Source of the DNA: JABFRJ01 sp031374735
Lineage (GTDB): Bacteria > Pseudomonadota > Alphaproteobacteria > Rhizobiales > Hyphomicrobiaceae
Direction: 5' to 3'
NCBI GenBank assembly: GCA_031374735.1
Contig: JANMGQ010000066.1
Span: 5,810-69,809 of the forward strand
Length of the DNA: 64,000 bases
The number at the start of each line of letters is the position of its first letter. Position 1 is the first letter of the stretch. Below the pieces are notes generated by a model. That model was given only the letters and a program-made list of their open reading frames with translations, made no database searches and was not told where the DNA came from. Both the position numbers and the translations under genes were made by a program. Positions 24,130 to 34,812 of this stretch are shown here, in pieces.

Positions 24130-25125
24130 CTACTGCGGCTGCGCCACCAGTTCGACGCTGACGGTCTCGCCGGCTTGCACGGTGAACTCGCGGCGGAAGG
24201 ATTGGCCGAGGCGCTTGGCGACGACGGCGTAAATTCCGGGTGCGAGGATGTGCGTCGGGAAGGCGCCCGCGCTCTCTTTGACGGTCTCGCCGTGACTGCC
24301 AACGATGCTCCATTGCGTGTCAGACAGGGCCTCGCTGCCAGGCCGCGTCACCAGCCGGAACGTCGCGCGAGCGGCGCTGTGCACCAGCGTTGCCTCGGTG
24401 ACCTTGCCCGGCTCCACGGCCACTTCGCCGCGGACAATGGCGTTGGCGTCGCCATAGGTCGACTGGACCTGATACAGGCCGGCGTTGAGGCGGACGGTTG
24501 TGCCCGGTCGCGCACCCGACAGAACCGTCACGCGGTTACCGAACTGATCGCGCTCGTCCGACAACACGGAGTACACGACGCTGTTGTCGGCCAGAGCTTC
24601 GCCGGTCGCCAGAACAGCTGCGACCTTGAGGCCGCCAGCATTGATGACGAATTTCTCCGTCACGGCCTTGCCGGCAGCAACCGTGACCTTGCGGGTCAAG
24701 TTCGCACGGCCGTAAGCGACGTTGATCAGGTAGTCGCCAACATCCAGCCGCAGGATCGGCGCCGCATCTCGGTGCAGGGACAGCAGCCGCAGTTTGCCGT
24801 CGGGCCCGGGCTTATCGCGATAGATGCGCCAGATGACGCCCTGTTCGATATCGACGCCGTCCTCGGTCACCTTGGCCGACAGCGTCACCTGCCCACCGGT
24901 GCGATTTTCCGACGAGGGACGCGCGATGATGGTCGTGTTGGCCGGCGTCTCGATTGTGGTGCCTTTGAACGGCGGCACCGTGGGCGTGGCGGGCTGGGCC
25001 GGAGTTGCGGGTTGAGGGCGCACATTCGGGCCCCAACCGCTCGGCGGCGCCTGGGGCTGTTGCCCATAGGCGGGGAACGTGGCGAGCCCGGATAAGGCCA
25101 GCAGCAGTGCCAATGTCCGACGCAT
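24130..25125 (-). CDS. secreted protein with repeated beta-sandwich-like modules, unknown function
   Basis: A 331-residue exported protein with a signal peptide (ALLLALSGLATFPAYG) and a proline-rich linker. Three or four modules follow, each ending in a pattern like GDYLINVAYGRANLTRKVTV then AAG, as in GLYQVQSTYGDANAIVRGEV with EPGK and GIYAVVAKRLGQSFRREFTV with QAGE. These look like small beta domains of the carboxypeptidase-regulatory or Ig-like type. I do not recognise a named family. It is likely periplasmic or surface-exposed. Confidence 0.75.
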   Translation of the reverse strand: MRRTLALLLALSGLATFPAYGQQPQAPPSGWGPNVRPQPATPAQPATPTVPPFKGTTIETPANTTIIARPSSENRTGGQVTLSAKVTEDGVDIEQGVIWRIYRDKPGPDGKLRLLSLHRDAAPILRLDVGDYLINVAYGRANLTRKVTVAAGKAVTEKFVINAGGLKVAAVLATGEALADNSVVYSVLSDERDQFGNRVTVLSGARPGTTVRLNAGLYQVQSTYGDANAIVRGEVAVEPGKVTEATLVHSAARATFRLVTRPGSEALSDTQWSIVGSHGETVKESAGAFPTHILAPGIYAVVAKRLGQSFRREFTVQAGETVSVELVAQPQ

Positions 25126-25194
25126 GTGCCCTCCCTGGTCAATCTCGCTGATTTTGCCGTGCTATGGCATCGGTCCGGCGGAAGTGCGGCGCGT

Positions 25195-25749
25195 TCACTT
25201 GGCTGGCCGCAGCATGGCGTCCACATAGCGCATGAAATGCGCGACTGGCGGCGTCTGCATGTGAGGGTCTTTGGCAGCTTCGTCGAGCTTGCGCAGCCGC
25301 ACCGCCGCTTGGGCATGCGGGTTGGCCTCGAAAGCTTTGACCTCGTCGGCCGACATGAGCCCGCCCTGAAGTTTCAGCGACACCACCGAATCCTCAGACA
25401 GGCGCCCGAAATACGTGTTGTCGACCGTGCACAGATACCGCTTCGCCGGCACGTGCAGCCGCACAGGCTCTGTCACCTCAGGCCCGAAGTGATCCTCCAA
25501 CCAGATGGCGCCCAGCGCCTCGTGCTTGTCGTCGATGCCGGCGTCGGCTGGGTTTTCCCCGAGATCGTGGATCATGTGGCCGATATCGTGCACCAGCGCT
25601 GCAGTGATCAGGGCTGTACTCTCGCCGTTGGCCTCGGCCATCGTGGCGGCCTGCAGCGCGTGCTGCTGCTGGTTCACATCCGATAGGCCGTATTGCCTAG
25701 TCGCCCGTGTCTCGTAGATCGAGCGGATCTCGTCGCTAATGGACGGCAT
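25195..25749 (-). CDS. PhnZ-like HD-domain oxygenase (phosphonate-degradation HD family)
   Basis: A 184-residue HD-domain protein. ALVHDIGHM (His54-Asp55), DKHEALGA (His76), VRLHVPAKRYLC (His99) and RLRKLDEAAKD (Asp156), together with an N-terminal His30, give the set of ligands for a mixed-valent di-iron site, as in PhnZ. YFGRLSEDSVVSLKLQGG is also shared. PhnZ cleaves 2-amino-1-hydroxyethylphosphonate to glycine and phosphate. By hand alignment Tyr20 matches the PhnZ active-site tyrosine, but the glutamate that contacts the substrate amine appears as Ser23, so the substrate may differ, as in TmpB-like enzymes. No PhnY or TmpA oxygenase gene is adjacent. Confidence 0.78.
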   Translation of the reverse strand: MPSISDEIRSIYETRATRQYGLSDVNQQQHALQAATMAEANGESTALITAALVHDIGHMIHDLGENPADAGIDDKHEALGAIWLEDHFGPEVTEPVRLHVPAKRYLCTVDNTYFGRLSEDSVVSLKLQGGLMSADEVKAFEANPHAQAAVRLRKLDEAAKDPHMQTPPVAHFMRYVDAMLRPAK

Positions 25750-25773
25750 GCGGATCGCTCCTCAGCTTGGGCG

Positions 25774-26025
25774 TCAAGCCGCGGGCTCGGCCGGATCCTG
25801 ATCCATCAGGTGCACGGGCTGTCCCGGCATGATGGTGGAGATCGCGTGCTTATAGACCAGCTGTGAGTGACCGTCGCGCCGCAGCAGAACGCAGAAATTG
25901 TCAAACCACGTCACGATGCCCTGGAGCTTGACGCCGTTGATGAGAAAAATCGTCAGAGGAATCTTGTTCTTGCGAACGTGATTGAGAAATTGATCTTGAA
26001 GGCTCGGCGCGCGTTCGGTGGCCAT
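25774..26025 (-). CDS. hfq: RNA chaperone Hfq
   Basis: An 83-residue Hfq. SLQDQFLNHVRKNKIPLTIF is the N-terminal helix and first strand, GVKLQGIVTWFDNFCVLLRR the Sm1 motif and YKHAISTIMP the Sm2 motif, with the conserved YKHAIS lysine and histidine of the proximal RNA face. The short tail after Sm2 is normal for alphaproteobacteria. It forms a hexamer that pairs small RNAs with mRNAs. ATG at 26025 fits; an upstream in-frame start would add 45 unrelated residues. The usual neighbour hflX is not present. Confidence 0.96.
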   Translation of the reverse strand: MATERAPSLQDQFLNHVRKNKIPLTIFLINGVKLQGIVTWFDNFCVLLRRDGHSQLVYKHAISTIMPGQPVHLMDQDPAEPAA

Positions 26026-26210
26026 GGTTCTTGTGCCCGGTCTTTTATTGGCTCTATTGGCAGGCTTATTGAAGTGTGGCCTACACAACGTCTGCGGCCA
26101 TAAAGCCACATGCCAGATTTGCTCAGCGTTGCACAGGCCCGAATGCAACAAAAGTCTCATAAAGCCCGAGGCTGCGACCGATAGGGCGTCGTCAGATCAA
26201 CCGACGGGCG

Positions 26211-27068
26211 TCAATTCGGATTGCGCCCGTCCATGTAGCGGCGCCACAGCTGTTCACCGATCATGCAATCAATGCGAGGTGCCGGTGCCATCTGGGCCCG
26301 CCGCAACTGGGCGGGCGGTGCATCGGCGATCTCAAGCAGCAGCTTGCGCCTGATACCCGGTTTGAACTCGTCTTCGGAACGCACCGGTACTGAAAAGGCC
26401 GCAGGCCCGCCGATCACGCAGTCGATGTAGTAGATATCGAGGTCGGCGATATCGAAGACTGTGCCGCCGGACTTGAGCACGATTGGCAAGCCGTTGATGG
26501 CGATCCCCTTGGCGAGCAGCGCATCGCGCGCGGCCGTGACCGGCCGACCATTGTTGTTTGGCCCATCGCCCGACACGTCGAGGACACGGCGCGCACCGCG
26601 ATAGGGACTTGCGTCGAACAATTGACCGGCGAAATCCATCGCGGCCGAAATCGACGTCATGCGCTCTCGCGAGATCGGGGCCCGTTCCAGGCGGTCGGAG
26701 AACGCGTTGGCGGCCGCGGGGCTGTCGATGATGGTCCAATCAACGATCAGCTTCTGTACCGATCGCCCGGCCCACTCGAAATAGGCCACAGCAATGCGCT
26801 GTGTTGGCCCCGATCCGATGACGCGCTGGAGTTCAGGATCGCGGAAAGCGGCCGCATACCCTGAGCGCTGCAACTTCAGCTCGTCGTAGTCCATCGAGAG
26901 CGAGATATCGACGGCCATGATCAGTTCGAGGTCAACCCGGGCTTTGTCAACGCGGGCTTGGTCAAGGCGGGGCGGCGCGCCCGTTTGCGCCTCAGTGCGC
27001 GCGCCAAGCCACACTGCGACGAGTAACGCCGCAAAACCGAGGGACAAGCGATACAAGGTCCGGGTCAT
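26211..27068 (-). CDS. DUF1194 family secreted von Willebrand factor A-like protein
   Basis: A 285-residue protein with a signal peptide (YRLSLGFAALLVAVWLG). The mature part contains a vWA-like fold. ELIMAVDISLSMDYDE carries the DxSxS metal (MIDAS) motif, with RVLDVSGDGPNNNGRP later, as in the DUF1194 family. A C-terminal cysteine pair (YIDCVIGGPAAF and RIDCMIGEQLW) is also family-like. The role is unknown; vWA domains bind proteins through a divalent cation. The gene is preceded by a large palindrome-bearing gap and followed by hfq. Confidence 0.85.
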   Translation of the reverse strand: MTRTLYRLSLGFAALLVAVWLGARTEAQTGAPPRLDQARVDKARVDLELIMAVDISLSMDYDELKLQRSGYAAAFRDPELQRVIGSGPTQRIAVAYFEWAGRSVQKLIVDWTIIDSPAAANAFSDRLERAPISRERMTSISAAMDFAGQLFDASPYRGARRVLDVSGDGPNNNGRPVTAARDALLAKGIAINGLPIVLKSGGTVFDIADLDIYYIDCVIGGPAAFSVPVRSEDEFKPGIRRKLLLEIADAPPAQLRRAQMAPAPRIDCMIGEQLWRRYMDGRNPN

Positions 27069-27144
27069 GACAACAGACTGGCATGACCTTGCACCTGTTG
27101 GGAATAGGCTCCTGGCCGCAAGGTCGTGGCATGAACGAAAACCT

Positions 27145-27316
27145 CGTCATCCCGCACAAGTGCGGCCCCTTCAGGCCGCGCGCAGATGCGGGATCCAGCA
27201 GATCAGTGCGCGTCGCGCACGCTATAAAACAGTCAACGCGGACCGCTTCGCGGGCGTCTTACGCTGGATCCCGCATCTGCACGCAGCTGAAAGAAGCCGC
27301 GTTTGTGCGGGGTGAC
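27145..27316. repeat. large intergenic inverted repeat
   Basis: The 370-base gap between the DUF1194 gene and proS contains two nested pairs of arms. CGTCATCCCGCACAA (27145-27159) pairs with the reverse complement around 27302-27316, with one mismatch, and GCAGATGCGGGATCCAGC (27182-27199) pairs perfectly with 27263-27280. The whole can fold as a long hairpin of about 170 bases. It has no coding frame and lacks the terminal repeats of the 21513-21644 family, although both begin with GTCATCCCG. It may be a distinct palindromic repeat. Confidence 0.65.
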
Positions 27317-27438
27317 GGTTCATGCAATAGCCCGCAGCGCCGCCATCCCACGCCATTGTCTCGGCCAGCATATATGGCTATCAGGCGCGACGTCCTCTGC
27401 GGTCGACCGTGTCCCGCCGTTTCCCACGAGCTTGCCCC

Positions 27439-28788
27439 ATGCGCCTCTCACGCTATTTCCTGCCGGTGCTGAAAGACACGCCGAAAGAGGCCGAGATCGT
27501 CTCGCACCAGCTGATGCTGCGCGCCGGCATGATCAAGCAGGAATCGTCGGGCATCTACGCCTGGCTGCCCATGGGCCTGAAGGTGCTGGACAAGATCAAC
27601 CGTATCATCCGCGAGGAACAAAACCGTTCCGGCGCCGTTGAGCTGTTGATGCCGACCATTCAATCGGCGGACCTGTGGCGCGAGAGCAACCGCTACGAGG
27701 CCTACGGCAAGGAAATGCTGCGCATCGCGGATCGCCATGAGCGCGAGATGCTGTTCGGCCCGACCAACGAGGAGATGATCACCGATATCTTCCGCAGCCA
27801 CGTCAAAAGCTACAAGCAGCTGCCGCTGAACATGTACCACATCCAGTGGAAGTTCCGCGACGAGGTGCGCCCGCGCTTCGGCGTCATGCGCTCCCGCGAG
27901 TTCCTCATGAAGGACGCGTATTCGTTCGATCTCGACGAGAAGGGCGCACGCGTCGCCTATAACCGCATGTTTGTTGCCTACCTGCGCACGTTTGCGCGCT
28001 TCGGCCTGAAGTCGATCCCCATGCGTGCCGACACCGGCCCCATCGGTGGCGATTTGAGCCACGAGTTCATCATCCTCGCCGACACGGGCGAGAGCGAAGT
28101 GTTCTGCCACAAGGACTACTTGGACTACACGATCCCGCCGGCGACGACGAACTTCGACGATGCCGCTGGACTGCAAGCGACCGTAGACAAGTGGACGTCG
28201 CTCTACGCAGCCACGTCGGAAATGCACAAAGCCGCTGACTATGACGCCCTGCCAGCTGAGAAACGCGTGTCCGCGCGCGGGATCGAAGTCGGCCACATCT
28301 TCTACTTCGGCACCAAGTATTCCGAGCCCATGAAGGCGCAGGTGCAGGGGCCGGATGGCAAGCCGGTTACGGTGCATATGGGCAGCTATGGTATTGGCCC
28401 GACGCGCGTGGCCGCGGCCATCGTCGAAGCCAGCCACGATGCCAACGGCATCATCTGGCCGGTGTCCGTCGCACCGTTTGAAGTTGGCCTGATCAACCTC
28501 AAGGCTGGCGACAAGGACACCGACTACGCCTGCAACGATCTCTACCAGAAGCTTGAGATGGCCGGCGTGTCCGTCCTCATGGACGACACCGATGACCGCG
28601 CGGGCGCGAAGTTCGCCTCGATGGATCTGATCGGCCTGCCGTTCCAGCTCATTGTCGGCCCGAAGGGCATCAAGACGGGCGAAGTCGAGATCAAGGAACG
28701 CAAGACCGGTGAGCGCGCCTCGCTGTCGATGGACGCCGCCGTACGCAAGCTGTCGGACCTGATCTCAGCGCGGCGCGTTCTGGCCTAG
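27439..28788 (+). CDS. proS: prolyl-tRNA synthetase, short form without editing insertion
   Basis: A 449-residue class II synthetase. SRYFLPVLKDTPKEAEIVSH is the usual N terminus of the alphaproteobacterial form. Motif 2 (IQWKFRDEVRPRFGVMRSRE) is followed by LMKDAYSFD, and motif 3 is seen in MGSYGIGPTRVAAA. A C-terminal anticodon-binding domain follows. The editing (INS) domain of about 180 residues, present in the E. coli enzyme, is absent, which is normal for this type; editing of mischarged Ala-tRNA(Pro) is then left to separate proteins. ATG at 27439 is preferred over 27409. Confidence 0.95.
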   Translation: MRLSRYFLPVLKDTPKEAEIVSHQLMLRAGMIKQESSGIYAWLPMGLKVLDKINRIIREEQNRSGAVELLMPTIQSADLWRESNRYEAYGKEMLRIADRHEREMLFGPTNEEMITDIFRSHVKSYKQLPLNMYHIQWKFRDEVRPRFGVMRSREFLMKDAYSFDLDEKGARVAYNRMFVAYLRTFARFGLKSIPMRADTGPIGGDLSHEFIILADTGESEVFCHKDYLDYTIPPATTNFDDAAGLQATVDKWTSLYAATSEMHKAADYDALPAEKRVSARGIEVGHIFYFGTKYSEPMKAQVQGPDGKPVTVHMGSYGIGPTRVAAAIVEASHDANGIIWPVSVAPFEVGLINLKAGDKDTDYACNDLYQKLEMAGVSVLMDDTDDRAGAKFASMDLIGLPFQLIVGPKGIKTGEVEIKERKTGERASLSMDAAVRKLSDLISARRVLA

Positions 28789-28878
28789 GCGTCGCGACCC
28801 AAGGGTGATGAGCCGTCCGCCTGAAGACAAGCTCGGACCCCATTCACCCCGCGCGACAGGCGGGCTATGGAGCGGGTC

Positions 28879-30519
<1,641 letters not shown>

Positions 30520-30647
30520 TCGCGCTGCTGCGGCAGTACGAACGCGCTGAAACCGTCTCGAAATCCGTCCAAACCTGTGCTACATGCGCATCATGATCTT
30601 TGAATTTGCCCTTCTGGCCTCACGGGCTGCAGCGCGAATGCGCTGAG

Positions 30648-30665
30648 CCGGTTCCACGGAACCGG
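30648..30665. terminator. hairpin downstream of the double ABC ATPase gene
   Basis: CCGGTTCC (30648-30655) and GGAACCGG (30658-30665) form an eight-pair perfect stem, but with a loop of only two bases, so in practice about seven pairs would form. A second small palindrome, GGCGCCCGATCAGGCGCC, lies about 40 bases on. There is no T run, so this is a weak terminator candidate or simple intergenic structure between the ATPase gene and metG. Confidence 0.3.
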
Positions 30666-30793
30666 CCGGGCGGGAGCATGTTTCTCCCCATCTCAGGCGC
30701 CCGATCAGGCGCCGAACGTGCGCCCTAGGCGCGTGCCGTTGCGGGCTCTATACCCGCGCCAATCGAATCCCCTTTACCTTCCGGAGCCCTCCC

Positions 30794-32395
30794 ATGAGCG
30801 GCCAATCTGCAAAATCGCGCTTCTATCTGACCACGCCGATCTTCTATCCCAACGGTGATCCGCACATCGGCCACGCCTATACGGCCATCGTGACCGACGC
30901 GATCGCGCGCTTTGAGCGTCTTGATGGCAAGAACGTGTTTCATCTGACCGGCACCGACGAGCACGGCCTCAAAATGAAGCAGACCGCCATCGAGCAGAAG
31001 ATAACGCCGCTGGAGTTGGCGACCAAAAACTCGAATCGTTTTCGAGAACTGATGACAGCGCTGGGCACGGGCCACGACGACTACATCCGCACGACCGAGG
31101 CGCGCCACCACGAGGCGTGCAAGGAGCTGTGGAAGCGCATGGAGAAAAACGGCGACATCTACGTGTCGAAGTACGCGGGCTGGTATTCGGTGCGCCAGGA
31201 GGCTTACTTCGACGAGGCCGAGACCACCAAGGGAGAGGACGGCATTCGCCGCGAACCCCTGGGCTCACCCGTTGAATGGACCGAGGAGGAGACATATTTC
31301 TTCCGCCTGTCGAAGTATCAGGACAAGCTGCTCGCGCACTACGAGTCCCACCCCGAATTCATCCTGCCGCCCGAGCGGCGCAACGAGGTCGCCAGCTTCG
31401 TCAAGGGTGGATTGAATGATCTGTCGATCTCGCGCGGGTCGCTTGACTGGGGCATCCAGGTGCCCGGCAACGACAAGCACGTGATGTACGTGTGGGTCGA
31501 CGCGCTCAACAATTACGTGACAGCGACCGGCGTCCTGAACGGCGACGGTAAAGGCCCGCGCGCGGACTATTGGCCCTGCAACTTGCACGTTATCGGCAAG
31601 GACATCGTGCGCTTCCACGCGGTGTATTGGCCGGCGTTCCTCATGAGCGCAGGCTTGCCGCTGCCCAAGCGCGTGTTTGCCCACGGCTTCCTGTACAATC
31701 GCGGGGAGAAGATGAGCAAATCGGTCGGCAACGTCATCGACCCCTTCAATCTGGTCGAGGCCTTCGGCCGCGACGCCGTGCGCTATTTCTTTCTGCGCGA
31801 AACTGCGTTCGGGCAAGACGGCAGCTACTCGGACGAAGCCATCATCAACCGCATGAACGCGGATCTCGCCAACAACTTGGGCAACCTTGCGCAGCGCTCG
31901 CTGTCGATGATCGCCAAGAACTTCGAGGGCGTGGTGCAGCAGCCGGAAGCCTTCAGCGACACCGATAAGGCGCTGCTATCAGCCGTCGATGCGCTTTATG
32001 CGACGGCGCGCACGGCCATGAACGAGCAGGCGATCAAGGTCTGGCTCGATGCCGTGTGGAACGTGCTGTTCGAGGCCAACGCTTACTTTGACAAGGAGCG
32101 CCCTTTCGACAAAGCCTTAACGCCAGAGCGTCGGGGAACCATCCTCTACGTCACGGCCGACGTCGTCAGGCAGGTCGCGATCCTGATCCAGCCAGCGATG
32201 CCAGAGAGCGCAGGCAAACTGCTCGACCTGCTCGCGATCCCGGAAGGCGAACGCACGTTTGCCCATCTGAGTGCAGCGCATCGCCTAAAAGCCGGTACAA
32301 AATTGCCGGCGCCGACTGGCGTGTTCCCACGCTGGATCAGCCCCGAGGAGCAAGCCAAGCGCGCCGGCCAAGCCAAGCCGGGGAAGAAGACGTAA
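30794..32395 (+). CDS. metG: methionyl-tRNA synthetase
   Basis: A 533-residue class I synthetase. FYPNGDPHIGHAYT carries the HIGH motif at about residue 24, and EKMSKSVGNVIDP carries KMSKS at about residue 305. FHAVYWPAFLMSAGLPLPKR and the helical anticodon-binding domain follow. The C-terminal EMAP/Trbp111-like tRNA-binding domain of the longer E. coli-type enzymes is absent, as is usual for this shorter group. GGAG stands seven bases before the ATG. Its neighbours are unrelated; the tatD and holB genes that often follow metG are missing. Confidence 0.95.
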   Translation: MSGQSAKSRFYLTTPIFYPNGDPHIGHAYTAIVTDAIARFERLDGKNVFHLTGTDEHGLKMKQTAIEQKITPLELATKNSNRFRELMTALGTGHDDYIRTTEARHHEACKELWKRMEKNGDIYVSKYAGWYSVRQEAYFDEAETTKGEDGIRREPLGSPVEWTEEETYFFRLSKYQDKLLAHYESHPEFILPPERRNEVASFVKGGLNDLSISRGSLDWGIQVPGNDKHVMYVWVDALNNYVTATGVLNGDGKGPRADYWPCNLHVIGKDIVRFHAVYWPAFLMSAGLPLPKRVFAHGFLYNRGEKMSKSVGNVIDPFNLVEAFGRDAVRYFFLRETAFGQDGSYSDEAIINRMNADLANNLGNLAQRSLSMIAKNFEGVVQQPEAFSDTDKALLSAVDALYATARTAMNEQAIKVWLDAVWNVLFEANAYFDKERPFDKALTPERRGTILYVTADVVRQVAILIQPAMPESAGKLLDLLAIPEGERTFAHLSAAHRLKAGTKLPAPTGVFPRWISPEEQAKRAGQAKPGKKT

Positions 32396-32425
32396 GGGAA
32401 AAGTGGCAATAGGCGAAGACGCCAC

Positions 32426-33463
32426 TCACTCCTCAGCGTCCTTGGCCGTTTCGCCGCTGCGGCGGTCGGCCTTGGCGCGCAGATCGACGGCGCGCTTGAA
32501 GAGCTCGCCAACCGGTTCCGCGTGGCGCAGGCGCAGGTTCGGTGGGTAAAGGCGCAGCGCCGCCTCCGAGCGGATCAATCCGCGGCGGTCGAGACTGTTC
32601 GAGAGCCAGAAGAAGCCGCCCCCGACCAGCATTGGCATCAGCAAGACCGCGATTGTCACCTTGGATCGCGCCAGACTTGAGACTTGCTGCAGGTGCAATG
32701 CGGACAACAGGCTGAAAGCCATCACGCCGGTTGCGACCCCGAGCCATCCGGGCGCGCGCATGCCGTTGACGAAGAAGCCGAACATCGTTGCCTCATCGGC
32801 GAGTTCGTAAAGCAGGGTGACCCCGAACGCGATGGCCGCGTGCTGCGCGAACCGCCACTGCGCGCGGATGATGCGCGTGAGCAGCGACCAGGCCGCAATC
32901 CAGCCGCCAAGCAGCGAGAAGGGCAGCAGCACGCCCGCCACCGCGTCTGTCAGAAGATCTTGCGGCGCGCCGAGCCAACGCTCGTAGATGGCATGGCCTG
33001 CAACGGCGGCGCCGAAGATGGTCGCCCACACAATGGGATGCGCGAAGGGCCGCTTGCGTGGCTTGCCCTCGACCAGCTCCGGCGGCAGAGCGCCCTCGGC
33101 CGTGCGCACGCGCACGGTGCTGCGGCCAATGCGAAACCGTTCGTCCGGCAGGGCGACGCCTGAGGCGCTGCGATGCTGTTTGCCACCGACGACAATGCCA
33201 CTGATCGATCCCGTATCGCTGACGCGTGCGGTGCCGGATGGCGTGATTTCGAGAATGGCGTGCATCGGCGCGACGTAGGGGTCATCTATCGTCACGTCGC
33301 AGGTCATGCTGCGCCCAATGGTGATCGGCGACTTTGACTGTGGAAATCGAAAGCGCTCGCGGACGATGCCGTCGGCATCGATCACATCGATGACGGTCTT
33401 GCCGAGTAATTCTGGCCGTGGAGCCCGGGCGTCCAACGGGACATCTTGCACAGGGGCGCTCAT
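32426..33463 (-). CDS. FHA-domain membrane protein
   Basis: A 345-residue protein. Residues about 25-125 form an FHA domain, with ITIGRSMTCDVTIDDPYVAPMH and FRIGRSTVRVR; FHA domains bind phosphothreonine peptides. Four to six hydrophobic helices follow, for example IVWATIFGAAVAGHAIY, VLLPFSLLGGWIAAWSLL and VTIAVLLMPMLVGGGFFWL, so the FHA part faces the cytoplasm or anchors a complex. The start overlaps the stop of the secreted protease gene by four bases (ATGA), so the two are translated together. No Ser/Thr kinase gene is near. Confidence 0.82.
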   Translation of the reverse strand: MSAPVQDVPLDARAPRPELLGKTVIDVIDADGIVRERFRFPQSKSPITIGRSMTCDVTIDDPYVAPMHAILEITPSGTARVSDTGSISGIVVGGKQHRSASGVALPDERFRIGRSTVRVRTAEGALPPELVEGKPRKRPFAHPIVWATIFGAAVAGHAIYERWLGAPQDLLTDAVAGVLLPFSLLGGWIAAWSLLTRIIRAQWRFAQHAAIAFGVTLLYELADEATMFGFFVNGMRAPGWLGVATGVMAFSLLSALHLQQVSSLARSKVTIAVLLMPMLVGGGFFWLSNSLDRRGLIRSEAALRLYPPNLRLRHAEPVGELFKRAVDLRAKADRRSGETAKDAEE

Positions 33464-34812
33464 GCCTTGCGCTCCATGGCAACGACGAAGCTCTGAATGA
33501 AGGTCATGCCGGCCTCGAATTCCATACCGCTCATATCGAGGCTCGAGGTGAAGCCGTGCGAGGTGCCGCTGACGCTCGTCACGCGCACACTGAAATCATA
33601 GAGGCCGGCGAGCTTGCGGTATGCGCGCGTGCAGATGGAGACATCGGCATCGAAGCCCTTGAGGGCGACGACTTTGGACTCGCAAGTCAGTGGTCCGACA
33701 TGGCGTTGGTTGCCAGGCGTGACGAAACCGCCGCCGCCGGCCGACAGACGATGTGCGAAACGCCACGCATCGAGTTTGGCCGATGTGAGTACGGTATGGG
33801 CGTAGGCGAAGTTTCCGGTCGCAAGCGATTGTCCAAGGTAAATCTGCGCCTTGGCCGAGCAGGTGATCCGCACGGCCTGTACGGGCGCTGTTGCAGATGC
33901 CGAGGCGTTGGCGCTGCAATCGACGAAGGGCGCGAGTTTACCGGGTAGTGTGTAGCCGGATGTGACCTCGGTCGGGACGCCGCGACCGAGTCCGGCCAGC
34001 AGGGCTGAGGCGTGCGCGCGTGCTTGTGTGGCGATGGCTTTGTCGAGCGCTTTCCCATCGGCCTTGGCCGCGACCGTCGATGTGACGAGGGCGCGCGCAT
34101 GGTCTGCCGGCACAAAGAAGCTGATCGACTGCTGAAACCTGTAGTGCGAGACGTTGACGCCCAGCACCTCTCCCGAACTGTTGAGCGCGGGACCGCCGGA
34201 CATGCCGCCATTGAGCGCGCCGGAATAGTGGATGCGCGGCACGAACTGGCCCTCCACCTGCCCGTTCGAGACGCCTTCGGTGATGGTCAATCCGACATCG
34301 AGGGGGTAGCCGATCGAGTAGGCGCGTTCACCCTTGCCGGGCTTGCCCTCGGCAAATGTCAGCGGCTGCGGGGCATGGTCGGCGGCAAAGGCAATCGCGA
34401 GGTCGTTGCGCACGTCGACCGCCAGCACCTTCAACACACCAGACTTGCCATCCTGCGTCTTGTATTCGAGGCGATACTTGGCGGGGTCCTGCACGTGGTC
34501 TGCGACCACATGATAGTTGGTCACGAAGTATCCGCCCGGCGCGGCCGCAAAGCCGGTGCCGTGAAAGGTTGGCGCTGTGCTGGTTGAAACGAAGCCGTTG
34601 ACTTGGATGACCGATGGACGTGTGCGGTCCAGAATGGAGCGTGCGCTGTCTGTGGCACTTGCCGGCATTGGCGGATTGGCCAGGGCTGCCGGGATGGACT
34701 GTGCAGCGGGCTGCGCCAAGGCGGAGACAACGCCGGTCATCACGTTGCTTGCGATCAGGAGTGTCGATACACGTCTGCGCCGCGCCATGCGTTCGATCCC
34801 AACCAAGTCCAT
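33460..34812 (-). CDS. secreted trypsin-like (S1C/DegP-like) serine protease
   Basis: A 450-residue protein with a signal anchor or signal peptide (STLLIASNVMTGVVSALA). The protease domain has GYFVTNYHVVADH for the histidine, DVRNDLAIAFAAD for the aspartate and GGMSGGPALNSSGEVLGVNV for the serine (GxSGGP), a complete triad. No PDZ domain follows; the C-terminal 180 residues are of unknown type, with several cysteines. It is translationally coupled to the FHA membrane protein. Together they may form an envelope protease system under phospho-dependent control, which is an inference. An alternative start is at 34788. Confidence 0.83.
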   Translation of the reverse strand: MDLVGIERMARRRRVSTLLIASNVMTGVVSALAQPAAQSIPAALANPPMPASATDSARSILDRTRPSVIQVNGFVSTSTAPTFHGTGFAAAPGGYFVTNYHVVADHVQDPAKYRLEYKTQDGKSGVLKVLAVDVRNDLAIAFAADHAPQPLTFAEGKPGKGERAYSIGYPLDVGLTITEGVSNGQVEGQFVPRIHYSGALNGGMSGGPALNSSGEVLGVNVSHYRFQQSISFFVPADHARALVTSTVAAKADGKALDKAIATQARAHASALLAGLGRGVPTEVTSGYTLPGKLAPFVDCSANASASATAPVQAVRITCSAKAQIYLGQSLATGNFAYAHTVLTSAKLDAWRFAHRLSAGGGGFVTPGNQRHVGPLTCESKVVALKGFDADVSICTRAYRKLAGLYDFSVRVTSVSGTSHGFTSSLDMSGMEFEAGMTFIQSFVVAMERKA

